The position numbers and the translations under genes are program-made. From Sistotremastrum niveocremeum HHB9708 (lineage: Eukaryota; Basidiomycota; Agaricomycetes; Sistotremastrales; Sistotremastraceae), in assembly GCA_001630475.1 (NCBI GenBank), contig KV419398.1, positions 1,029,825 through 1,093,824 of the forward strand: a stretch of DNA of 64,000 nt, read 5' to 3'. Under the pieces are notes generated by a model. It saw nothing but the letters and a program-made list of their open reading frames with translations, searched no databases and was not told the DNA's origin. How positions within the stretch are numbered: position 1 is the first letter of the stretch; the number at the start of each line of letters is the position of its first letter. Positions 46,594-58,055 of the stretch are shown in pieces.

Positions 46594-49518
46594 ATGCCAG
46601 GTCGCAAGAAGAAGAACAAGCGGCCGAAGGCCAAACGACGTGCAAGCTCAAGTGTATCGGAATCAACTCACGACGATTCACAAGACTCATCTCCAAACGA
46701 ATCTACTTCGCCTCTATCACCGCCATCAGATAATGTCCAGGTCACATATGCAGATCAGCTACCCACCGTCACTTTGCCTCGGCCAGAGCCTGTCGCAGAC
46801 AGTCATGCCGCTCTACACGCACTGGAACCGGAATTGGCTCAGTTTCCTATTGCACATGTGAAAGATCAGCTATTGTCTACAAGTCCTGAGTGCTTTATCT
46901 CACCACGTGAGGCAGGGATATCATTCTGAATATATCCCCCTATAGGCTCTATGCAAACATAAGTCGGTTGCGATTCAACACTCCGAAGATTGGTGCTTCA
47001 TCTGCATTACCGACCGAAATACAAGTATCTATCAATGGACAACCAACAGCCGATCTGCCCAGCCATATCATTGCCGTCCATTCTGACGCAGAATCATCAT
47101 CCCAATCTCCAGTTACATTCCATCCAGTTCACCCCCTTATAATCGCATCACATTGCGCAGCTATACCGCCTTTCATAAAACCGAAGCTAGAAGGCTTCTC
47201 TTCGTCCGAGGGTAGTGGAAGTTCCACACTTTCCGTCCCGATACTTCGTGTTGCACTCCCGGATCCATCAGCATTTCCATCCTTGCTTCTCTGGATCTAT
47301 AATCGAAATCCTCGCACCCTTCTTACAACAATCCTGAATCTCCAAGCGCCACTGGTTGATCCCGCCCACATTGACAGCTATACGCCGACAGAACTTGCGG
47401 CGGTACTTGCGGACACATTTTCCACAAGCGCTCTTGCACGCATCGCTCAGCATGTCCACGGTGTATGGGCCGATGCATGTCGCTTGGGAGTATGGGAGCC
47501 GGATTTGTGGGCAACACTTGAGTTGGCCGGTGGTGCAGTTCAGGTCGCTTGGAACGCCGTTCAGTCCAACAAATCACTGAGCTCGGTGCTTCCGGCCTTG
47601 CCATACACGAACAGGATCACCAAAATGATTGCAACTGGTGGCGACGAAAGTAATATGATCATTGGGGGACGGTCCCCCGATGGCGATATCGCAACCGTGG
47701 CTGAAATCCCGAACTATACCTCGATGATCTTCGAGGTGGACCCTTCCACCCCGCCTCGCATTGATGAGCTCGAACTGGAAGATGACGATGGGTACATGAC
47801 GTCGTCGACTACGACACGAAATCAGGTCATGTCGCCACCTGGGTCGCCGCTGCGGAATTCACTTGGATTATCCTTGCCGATCAGCCCGGAATCACAGACT
47901 GGGAACTCCCTTGGTCTATCCATCTCTATTCCCGGCTCACCCATTCTGAGCCCGACTAGTCTGTCGATTCCACCACCTACTCCGACTGCAGCTTCCATCT
48001 TGACTGTATCCACCGCTGTCCTGGGTTGGTCCATGTACCTCTATTATAATTGGTCGTTCTGACCTCCAATATCAGGGTATGGCTCTCAAGGGACTATTGT
48101 TTACAAAGGCGAATTTCAAGGACGCCCCGTTGCGGTCAAACGGCTTCTCAAAGCCTTCGTCACAATCGCCAGTCGCGAGGTGTCCCTACTGCAAGAGTCA
48201 GACCATCACCCGAATGTCATCAGCTACTACTACCAGGAAGCAAGAGAGGACTTTTTCTACATCGCCCTCGAACTATGCCCGGCCTCCCTCTACGACCTAA
48301 TTGAGCGTTCCTCAGAAGAGCACGTCACTGATCTTCTCCCTGCCTTCGACCCGAAGAAAGCCCTCCGGCAGGTCACGCACGGACTTCGACACCTCCATTC
48401 TTTGCACATCGTTCACCGAGATATCAAACCTCAGAATATCATGGTGGCCATGCCACCCGCTGCCGCTAAGAGCAACGGGAAAGGCAGATCAAGATCTCAC
48501 TCCAAGGCCAAAGACTACGAGTTGAGGATGTTGATATCCGACTTTGGATTGTGCAAGAAAATGGAGATGGATGAGTCGAGTTGGAGGGCGACAAGTGATG
48601 GGCAAGGAGCGGGAACATGCGGGTGGCGAGCTCCTGAGTTATTACGCGGAGAAGTCAATCTGGATGTCAACGCTCAGCCTGACTCCGATGAACCTCACCC
48701 CCCTATGGCAAACGGTCGTGGAAAGACGCCCGTACGAAGACTCACGAAGTCCGTAGACATCTTCTCATTGGGCTGTCTCTTCTTCTACACCTTAACGAAC
48801 GGCGGCCATCCGTTTGGGGATAGGTATGCGAGAGAGATGAACATTATTAACAATGAGAAAAACCTTCGGAAATTGGAAGGTTTAGGAGATGATCAGCTTC
48901 AAGCGGCCGATCTTATCGAACGAATGTTAAATCCGGATTCGACGTTAAGGTGCGTTCGGGCTCTTTCGATGAAATTTCCATAGAAGCTGAACTTACGCTC
49001 TGTAGACCTGATACCTCGGCGTGCCTCGCACATCCCTACTTCTGGAGTCCTTCGAAGCGTCTATCGTTCCTATTAGACGCGTCAGATCGATTGGAGTCAT
49101 CTAACTGTAAACCATCCGACAAGTTGGTCAAGCTCCTCGAAGAAGATTCTCAGAAGATCGTCGGAACAGATTGGACGAACCGGCTGGACAAAATGCTCAT
49201 TACCAACATTACGAAGTTCAGAGATTACGACACCGGCAAGATCCAAGATCTACTTCGAGTCATTCGGAACAAGGTACGAGCGCCCCTGCAAATCCGTAGA
49301 CGTATCAACGACTAACGGGCACCACATAACAGAAACATCACTATCAAAGTCTCCCTCAACACATCAAGAAACGTCTGGGACCTCTACCGGATGGATATCT
49401 TTCTTATTTCACTTCCCGCTATCCGGCTTTGTTAATGCATATTTATCATGTAGTTGCTCGTGGTGGATTGGACACCGAGGAAATGTTCCAATCATATTTT
49501 CGCCCTGATGATGCTTGA
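46594..49518 (+). CDS. Clp1-IRE1 chimera: Clp1-like domain fused to IRE1-type kinase/KEN ribonuclease
   Basis: Exons 46594-46889, 46946-48024, 48076-48949, 49006-49273 and 49333-49518; 900 residues, all phases agree. Residues about 45-310 are Clp1-like (RPEPVADSHAALHALEPELA, ALPTEIQVSING, FHPVHPLIIASHCAAIP, LLWIYNRNPRTLL, HVHGVWADACRLGVWEPDLW). A Ser/Pro linker of roughly 150 residues follows. The 51-nt intron 48025-48075, with a CTGAC branch-like site, joins STAVLG to YGSQGTIVYKG, the kinase glycine loop. Kinase motifs: RPVAVKRLLKAF, HIVHRDIKPQNIMV, ISDFGLCKKM, GWRAPELLRG. RNase: IQDLLRVIRNK joined to KHHYQSLP, so Arg-Asn and His are kept. There is no signal peptide, luminal domain or transmembrane segment. 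The kinase exon has an in-frame stop immediately upstream of its acceptor, so it needs the Clp1-like exon. Confidence 0.82.
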
Positions 49519-49728
49519 AGGTCTTGACTCTTTGTATCACTCAATAACTTATTTCGATCTAAGCTATTTTTGTATCAATTGTATATAGTGTTTAATTAGT
49601 ATTGATTTTCTATGTTTTGTACATTTTGTTCTATGTATACGTGTGCAGTGTCCGGGCGGAGTGAGTAGCAAACTGGAAAGCGTGCGAGCAACGACAACAG
49701 ATAGAGAGACAGTTCTCAGGACAAACTA

Positions 49729-50935
49729 TCAATCGTGAAACGGATTCGATTCATCTGTCGTTGCGCTATACGGAGGTGGCACAGACCGCTGGCTCGCTTC
49801 ACTAGTCTCACTAGTAACCGAAGCGGGCCGTCTGGTCGATATCCTCCGTGATGGGGTGCTGGCAGGTGGAGAAGGAGGCGGCGGAGGGAAAGATAGTGTG
49901 GATCGCGAATTCGAAAAGGAGGGAGTTGTCAGTGAAGGAATTGACACGAATGACCTCGAGAGCATCGGAGGAGGGATGTACGCTGGTGCTGGGGCAGAAA
50001 TGATGGGAGGGGTGCTGGCGCCTGGAAGACTAACGGGGCCACTCTGAGCAAAGCGACCTTGGGGGTTTATGACGGATGATGAAGATGACCCAAGTACAGA
50101 TTGAGAGATCATGATCGCGGAGGGATATTGTTCCACCTCGGCCATTTCGCCATGCTCGTTGTATTCGGGAGGTGCATTGGCGAATGCAAGACTATCTTCG
50201 TCTGATAGTCTTCGATGACCGCGGCGTTTACGTGATTTGTGCGTCGAGGAGCGACGATTAAGGCTCACGAAGGACGCTTTCAATAATCCTTTTCGGCGGG
50301 CGATGAAGATCGCGACCGCTATTAAGGCTACCAGGGACATCATCGCGCCGACGATACCGGCTATGTCGCCTGCTGAAAGTTGACGATGTGGGTAGTAAGC
50401 GGCGAGAGGCGTGGAGGATGCGAGGGTAGATTCGACTGGGGTAAAAATTGTTCTTGTGACCGTCTGACCGTCCAGGGTGGCATTGACGACAGTCGCAGTC
50501 GAAATAGTGCCGTTCAGCATCTGGGTAGTGGACCAGCTAACAGTTGCAGCTTCGGATGAGATGGGCACGGAGGTCACTGCCGTGCCAGAGGGGAACGTGA
50601 AGTTGCTTGTAGTCGTGCTGTTTGCATCGGCGGCCAGTGTGGTTGCAGAAGGGGTTGGGGTTGTGAAATCGAATTCACTCTCGAAGGTAGTCGCGGAAGC
50701 CTCTGGCGGTCTCAATGAAGTGCTTGTCGATATGCTCAACGAAGATGAGGTACTTGAGGACGTTATCTGACGAACAACGATGTTCCTGTAGCGGGTCAAT
50801 CAGTGACTCAAAACGGCAGGGAAAAAAGACTCACTCGTTCGATCGCAGATGAAGATGATCTCCTGGAATGATTGGAGATGAAACAGCTTGTCTAGCTGAA
50901 GCAAAGACGAGAGCTAAGAGGGCAAGACGAGACAT
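49729..50935 (-). CDS. Mucin-like single-pass membrane protein
   Basis: Two exons, 50935-50835 and 50785-49729, 385 residues. The signal peptide is MSRLALLALVFASARQAVSS. The extracellular part is Ser/Thr-rich with several N-glycosylation sequons and probably heavily O-glycosylated. One transmembrane segment (IAGIVGAMMSLVALIAVAIF) is followed by a basic stop-transfer (ARRKGLLK) and a Pro/Ser-rich cytosolic tail with proline runs (SFPPPPPSPPASTPS) and PPPYS/PPEY-like motifs that could bind WW or SH3 partners. The layout resembles fungal cell-wall stress sensors (Mid2/Wsc type), but no WSC domain is present. Family not recognised. Confidence 0.78.
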
Positions 50936-53900
50936 TGGGAGGAGAGAGATGGGGGAGTAGACGACCTTGGCAGAAAGGCTGCGGTCTTGGAGCCATAACT
51001 GCGTTGCTGAAATAAAGCTGCGGATAGGATAGACATGCTATCCGTTCTAATTTTGTGCTGATGCCAAGTGATCGAGTGGCCTATAGCAGACGACGACAAG
51101 CCAGCTGCGGAGGCTCGGCGTTCGATCGTCGTTGCCGGCGTTGCCTTCGTGCTTGCCGAAGCCCGTGACGGACCGTGACCCGCGCGTTTAATCTGGCATT
51201 CAGGAACAGATACGGAAATAAGATCATTGTCTTGTATATTTAAGATTACTACAGGTCATCAATACACACAATCTATAATGCTATAGCCAACTCTAAGGCT
51301 AGGAAAAATTGGGGTACGGGAAAATATTGATCATGCGTTTTCCCCGCGACTGCCCGTTCCGGGAATGTCTTCGCCGCGCCCCGAGGTAGCCGCACCATAT
51401 ATTCTGCAGCAAATGATGCCCCAGGTGAATGCTATGATAGGGCTGGTATTGATGCTATCTCTCAAACAAGTGTAGTCTCTTCAGAAATTCTTGCTACTAA
51501 TAGTAGTACTATAGCGCAGGCCGCTCTTCCCCGGATTAGTTGCTGTAGTATAATTAGAAACCAGTCAATAAGTCCAACCATCTTCAACGACGAAACGTTC
51601 TTTTACATGGGGACACAGACTATCGCTGCTTTCTGACACTTGCACGGCTCTATCGAAATTGAGATTAAGGGTCAACGACATTTAATTGTCCAACGACGAA
51701 GGGAATCAAGTGAAGAAATCGGACAGATGGGGCAAGATGGCAAAATGGGTCTCATGGAATGCGCGGGGTGATTATTCGGCAATTGAAAGCCTACCAGAAG
51801 ATCAACAGATCGTACGGACTCTCCTATAAACGCAGTGAGCCCGTTTCTAAATCCTGAGAAGTGTCGCAAAAATCGAAAACCTCGGATAAGGCCGAATAAG
51901 GCCGTATCAGGCAATAAGATTTTAGGCCCCTTCTTAATTGTATAATAAAAACACAACGCCGTATTTCGTATATTGGAGACTCCGAGTGATCTGATCGGCA
52001 CCTGACACAGCCTACAAGGGAAGCCAGAGAGTCTGATGCGCCATATACGGTTACTCGGCAACCCTGATATCCGGAGATATAGCTCACCGAAGAGCCGAAT
52101 ACCCCTGGATTAGAGCATCCGAAGCGCCTGATCGGCCGGAGGAGGCACACTGCAAGACTCTGAGCAAGTCAATCAGGTGCAACGGTTGGCCTTGTCAACC
52201 CAGTCAGAGAGAAGAGTGACACTTGCCATGCGGATAAGGATACTTCAAATTTCCGATTACAATGAATCAAAAATCAAATATCCCTCTTCACGCACCCTTC
52301 CATTATCTTCTTAGCTTTTGTTGCTATTGCATTGACTCCTTACACCCTCTATGTATTTGATCAGGCTATTCTTTTGGCTTGCTATGACGGTCGTATGTAA
52401 CTGACTACGAACAGTCTTAAGTAAATTAGCACTCGCTTGGTTGTGTTCACTCACTACACGGTTGACATTGATTGGCTTGCTCACACAACAGACGCAGGAG
52501 CTCAACGGAGTTTATTAACAGATGTTTATATAAGATTAACATGCTACGCTATGGTTCGATCTCGGGGACGGCTCGCACGAAAATCTGCGCTTTACCGCTG
52601 CGTTACGAAGTCTCAGTATTGAAGAGAAGCCGGTATGGATGATGAACTCACGGGCTCAGATCTTAGATATGACAACCTCCGGGAGAGAGAAACACCGAGG
52701 AACTTTGCCACCGCCTCTTGCTGCGCCAAGGCATAGCCTGCGCGGCGCCGTAGCCTGCAGAGTGCTGTGCGTCAGCTAGGCGACGATGTTGTGCTTTTGA
52801 GCAGTAGATATAAAGCGCTTGACTATCACTGAACTAGGAGCCATTATCCGGGTCCCTCAGAAAGTGCTTCAATATCGCACCAGAACCCAGTCTGCGACCG
52901 ATAAATGTATATATGACATTGCGAACTTGCGAACGTTGATGTACCCATAAGGTTCCATATAACTGAACGGCGTTCAATGAGCATGGAATGTGGACAGTAA
53001 TGATATGTTGATGTTTTGGAATGATTTGACAAGGAACAGAGACACATATCGATGCTAAAACATAGACTGGCAAAAGCCATGTTAGTCAGTTTTGAGCTAG
53101 GGGGTAAAGAAGCACGATAACACACGTTTTTATACCAGCCAATGCTTCATCAAGATAATTCCAGCAATGAAGACAACATCGCTGCGTCTTCTATCGCCTC
53201 TCTCGTCTTTGAACGCGTGACTTTCCTGCTCTTGTCTTTTCGATGCTGGCAGAGAACGCGTTCGCGTGAAGACTTCGAGTTGAGGGTTTGGATACAGAGA
53301 ATGGAGGATGGGAGGTGGATTTTTCTCAGTTGCCTAGATTGTTGTTAGCGTTGGACGTTTCGAGTTCTGCAAGCCGATGGTATCGTTGACATCGACGAGC
53401 CTGCAGATGAGAAGGTTCCGAGCGGAGTGCGAAAATCGCATGGCCGATATCACGCTCGTCTTCGGGTTGTTTCGGAACAACAGCTAACTANNNNNNNNNN
53501 NNNNNNNNNNNNNNNNNNNNNNNNNNNNNNNNNNNNNNNNNNNNNNNNNNNNNNNNNNNNNNNNNNNNNNNNNNNNNNNNNNNNNNNNNNNNNNNNNNNN
53601 NNNNNNNNNNNNNNNNNNNNCTTCGTAGATTTGTCAAATTATTTGCCCTATATTATCTTTAGTATGAATTGTCTGGCGATCACACCGGCTCGAGTTGGAA
53701 CCGCAAACTATAGCCACTACTATCCAGAAGCTGTTCCGCATCTTAGTTTCAATGCAAAACTGTTGGAAATTTTATATTCCGAGGACATGTTGTGCTGACA
53801 TGATACAGTCTATCAGTCGACAATAATGGTCTCGAAGTCCTCTGATACGACCCATCTGGCCCCATCAGCACTTTCGAAGCATCTAATATAACCGACATGG

Positions 53901-55139
53901 CAACTCGCTTCCCCCAATCCCGCCAGATAATTCCTGCTTCGGGCCCTCTAGATCCCTTATAGACTGTATCCTTTCCCAGAAATCTGATACACCTTATCCG
54001 AGCCTTATTGGGCGCCCTCGGTCTACTGACACCGCCTTGTCGCTAAGGATAATGCTGTCAGGTCCGGCGGTGCCTGATCAGGGAATTTTGATTTTTGCGA
54101 CAAGAAGCCGGAAGTTCAAGCAACGTTTTCTTTGTTGAATAGGAATTTCCATAGATTCAGATGGAGGACTGTCGCAGGACATCAAGGGGTATCGTTCCCA
54201 TATATCTATTAATAGTCATGAGGCGTGGCGGAAACTTGGAAGTGAGTGAAAGGTGAGTCTGAGGTGACGTGTGACAGATCGTGTCACCGGTGACTTATCA
54301 TGTTGCCAGTGATCGCAGGGAAGAAGTCTTTTCCGATCCTTCCACTTCCTTTGGCATGTCTCGCCAAAAAAGGTCTTATTGGCAGGCTTATACTAGTAGC
54401 GGCGGAATGAGTCCGAGCCCTTGACTCAATCAATTGGGACTCGAGGCAAGAGTGGAGGAGCTCAGTGAAGGATTTCGTTCTGAGCGACACGTACACTTTG
54501 CTGGGCTTGAGTTTGGACCTGTCTACCAAACAGGTGATGTGTCAGATTTGTTCGAGTTAGAGCTGGTTCAACTTTCACAGTATAACAGGGTTCAACTCAA
54601 GCGCTACACGGGGTTAGATCACGTAATCAGGTACGCATTCTTGCGATCCAAACTCCCGGTTCACGCACTGCCACTGCCTGGACTCAAGCAGGCTTCCGAT
54701 TAGGGTTGTAGTATTTGACAACCTACAACACTAACGGATCGAGATCGCATCCACAATAGCTACTTTATTTCTCCTAACCCTGCTTATCAGATCTACTATG
54801 GGTAGCAATTCTGGGACTGTCCGTCATAAGTGGGTTATTCTCTTTAATATTCTTCATTCATGGTCACGGTACACACGAAGAAGATGATAACATTAATTTC
54901 CGATTATAGATATAGTACGGAGTTGGAGCCACCTGGGAGAATACCGTCACGATTGCGGGTTTAAAGAACTTTGTGTTTTGTTTGTGAACGATAAGAGAGA
55001 AGCATTGACAGGGTGAGTTGTCCCAACTGACATGAGGCTGTTGTGAGAACGCAATTGCTGGCGGTTCCCTGGGGATTGGATCACCTTAAAACCCTCCTCG
55101 CATGGCCCAAGCAGGCAATCGCTCTTCCCCGCCTCCTTA
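50936..55139. other. 4.2-kb gene-poor region with assembly gap
   Basis: No domain-bearing open frame over more than 4 kb, the longest such stretch in the window. It contains a run of N (53491-53620). Words around 51862-51916 (GTCGCAAAAATC, CGGATAAGGC) recur in the opposite orientation around 53991-54105, suggesting related, decayed repeat sequence on both sides of the gap. The left end is the promoter of the mucin-like gene and the right end that of the DUF6535 gene. No element family could be named. Confidence 0.45.
53491..53620. other. Assembly gap (130 N)
   Basis: Unresolved bases. The flanks are gene-free and possibly repetitive, the usual reason for such a gap. True length is unknown. 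Confidence 0.99.
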
Positions 55140-57727
55140 ATGTCAACCTCACGGACACCCCGCCATCCTAGACAGCAGTCAAGTGCTTCTCAATACGACG
55201 CTGTCTCTGACAGCCGTCAAAGCGGCCACGTTGAGACAAGGCCAATTCTTTCTGAGCTGATCAGTGTCCCCTCTCATTCTAGCTCCGTCCATTCACCCGA
55301 TCGCTTGGACTCACCTGGGGGCATTCAAACGGCCGTTCTCGAATCACCTCTTTCGTCTAGGACACTCTACGACCGCTTTCCCGAAAGTGTCGCAGGACCG
55401 AGCCGGCATGATACACTTGTCAATCCAGTGGAGCCTAACTTGAAGTCCGTTGACGACGTCCGACCTGGCACTGGTGCGGACTCTCCATTGGACTCTCCGT
55501 GTACGCCAAAACCTTCAGAAGACCCAGTTCTGGCCGCGCTCCTGGCGTTAAATCAAACGATGAAAGGAGTAAAAGACATACTCATCAACCACGGGGGGAA
55601 ATTGGACGCCTTGGCCAGGGACGCTGAAAAAGGTGACCGCCACTTTCGTTGTCATTCAAAAAGTTTGGATCACTCTGCTTAGCATTATAAATAGACGAAA
55701 AGCCTTATCCGGAGAAAAGGATGGATGATGAATTAACATGCAGATCTCTCTTCGAAATGGCAGTGGAGAAAACTAAGGAAGAAGTTGACGAATGGATTAA
55801 GAGGATGGACGTTTCATTGGTGTTTGTGAGTGAAATCCAAGCATTCGACTCAGCTATCATTCATGGCGAAATAGATTGCGCTGTTTTCGGGGGTGCTCAC
55901 TGCATTCATTGTGCCAGCCACACAAAACCTGTTTCCAATCTCAAACAACACACTTGGAAATCTAGATCTTCCTCTTCCTCCCGTACCATCAATATCTTCG
56001 CAGAATGTTTGTGCATTTTATTATCTGTCTTTGATCCTTGCAGTGAGTCGCCGACCCAACTTAATACCCAACGCAAGTGAAGTATGTTAATACTGTTCTA
56101 GATTCTGCACGCCGTCCTGTCGGTACTCGTCCGGCAGTGGACAAGCAATCTAACCATCAAGCCGCCCGGAAGTAGTTTCCGGGAACGACTTCTTCGTCAC
56201 ATATCTCGAGATAAAGTGGCGAAGAAATGGCTCAAATATCTGGTCGAGGGGCTGCACATGTTACTCGTCAGCTCCATCGGTCTGTTCATGATCGGACTGT
56301 TATTTCAGTTCCGGATATTGGCCACTTCATTCGATAGTACTGCGCCAGTACTCCTAGTCACATCGGAGCTCGGAATCGGTCTAGCACTGACCGTCCTGAT
56401 GGTTATCCTCGCAGCAACACTACATGCCATTCGTTTTGAGGCTTCTCCATTCGGGGGAATGTTCAGTACTCTGGCGCTCAACATTGCTGAGCGGTTCTAT
56501 TCTCTGGAGCAGAGTATCCTCGGCTTCGGAGACCTCGTAACGGAATCTATTAGCGAGATGGAGTGGTCGAACATCAGCTCGATATGCAACAATATCATCT
56601 TGACCGTCGCTTGCCTAGTCATAGGCACCTTGATCCCAGGATGGTTGCCTTGTTTTATCGTTCGCATTTTCAGAGTCGAGGTCAACATGCAGGGGCCGAA
56701 CACACTCATGATAGCTTTCTTGGATCTAGTCGCAGAGGCTAGCGACACAAGGCTATTGGAGCGTGCCGTAGCCTCGTTCTCGTTCTCACAAATGACCCAC
56801 TGCGACGATCCAAGTGCGGCCATGCAACTACAGAAGGCACTGGACCGGCTGGTGGCGACAGACACGTCAGTTCGAGTACGGGAGACAATCAGAGTTCGCC
56901 TAGATGAATTTCTTAACGATTGTCGGAACAATACCGCCAAGTTAGGAACATCTTGGAGCCCGAAATTGGTCGACTTCTTTATCAACTGTCTTCCCGGAGA
57001 CAAGGGCATCCAGAACTTGCGCACAGCAGTGTTATTGACTTCGTTCGGAAAAGACAATGGTGACCTGCGCCCTCTGTCCGATCAGAAACTACCCCTTGAG
57101 CGATGTGTGGCCGAGGTCTTGTGCTCATATCAGCACGAAGGAACCTTGGGAGATCGTTCTCAAATCTTCAACATCGCGCATACCCATTTCAGTCAGCTTA
57201 TTGAAGCTCGCACAATGAATGCACAAGTCCACGACATATTGCGGCACGTCGACCGTCTCTCACTCATCGCGTCGTACGTCCGGGCCCGGGTCCCCATTAG
57301 CTCTGCAATCGCCAAGCGATTAGTACGAGGTCACGAACAGGATGTTCTCGAAGTACTCCACCGCACCCTTCCACCTGAAGACTCCTGGGATAAAGAGCAG
57401 CACATCAGATCTTATGGCTTCTGCCAGGTCTTAGTGTCTCTTACACGTCCTATTCCTGTGCGGAATTTCGATCCTTCCGGTATCATCAAATACATCCACA
57501 GGTACACACCGACAGAATTTAGAGCGGAGGCGAGTATCCGGATGGTCGAATACCTCGAAACCTACGGCAAAAGAGAGATATCGGAGCTCAAGGAGGTCAG
57601 AAAATTCCTCGCTCGGTGTCATGAACGGTCGAGGCAGCTTGAATATGGTCCTCTGTGGCAAGATATTAGTTTGAGATCGTTTCATTTATCCTCTCGACTG
57701 GCGGAAATTGCCAGGACAAAAAATTAA
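55140..57727 (+). CDS. DUF6535 family membrane protein
   Basis: Member of a family expanded in Agaricomycetes and of unknown function. Exons 55140-55632, 55695-55825, 55875-56042 and 56102-57727; 805 residues, phases agree. The N-terminal 165 residues are Ser/Pro-rich and disordered. The DUF6535 core follows: EKTKEEVDEWIKRMDVSLVF, then IALFSGVLTAFIVPATQNLF, FYYLSLILA joined to ILHAVLSVLVRQWTSN, and two further hydrophobic segments (LLVSSIGLFMIGLLFQF; LGIGLALTVLMVILAATLHA). An internal hydrophobic stretch (IILTVACLVIGTLIPGWLP) and a long soluble helical C-terminus (about 330 residues, HEAT-like in feel but not identified) complete it. Start chosen at MSTSRTPRHP. Confidence 0.82.
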
Positions 57728-58055
57728 ATAGCTTCCTGGTTCAATAATCAAAGTATATAGTCAAGCATAATTAGGTCGTGGGTCCGAGTCCTTGGCACAG
57801 TGCTTACACTACACCGATCAATTGATACCGATACCAAAGAATTCGGTGGTTAGACTATATGCTGCAGGCACGGGGTTTTTCTTTCTCTGTATCCGAGCAA
57901 GACGATAAGCAACAGTTCACACGGGGGCGATTCTATACCTTCGCAGATTGGCTCGAGCGCGGAAGCGCGGAAGAAAAAGTGTGTGGCATGTGACCATCAC
58001 GGAGCGTGACAACATTGACGATGACGTCGATGACTTTGGCCAACGCTCTTGCACG
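57728..58055. other. Intergenic region between DUF6535 gene and MCU
   Basis: 328 bp. An in-frame ATG-like start at 57948 precedes the MCU start, but the sequence between (rich in Arg, then Asp) does not look like a targeting signal. No other feature. Confidence 0.45.

Noticed and set aside
46594-48063. Model of a stand-alone Clp1-like gene ending at 48063 with an unrelated kinase pseudogene downstream
   Set aside because: The kinase and RNase frames are intact with conserved introns and no internal stops, and the junction intron restores the exact IRE1 glycine-loop context; kept only as the intron-retention alternative.
48079-48300. Separate small gene starting MALKGLLFTK in another frame over the kinase exon
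   Set aside because: It overlaps the conserved kinase frame, which is far better supported by motifs and intron positions.
52545-52612. tRNA-like box A and box B words on the minus strand (TAACGCAGCGG and GATCGAACC)
   Set aside because: Spacing is roughly right for an internal pol III promoter, but no acceptor or T-arm pairing can be drawn, so it is not a functional tRNA; at best a decayed tRNA-derived sequence.
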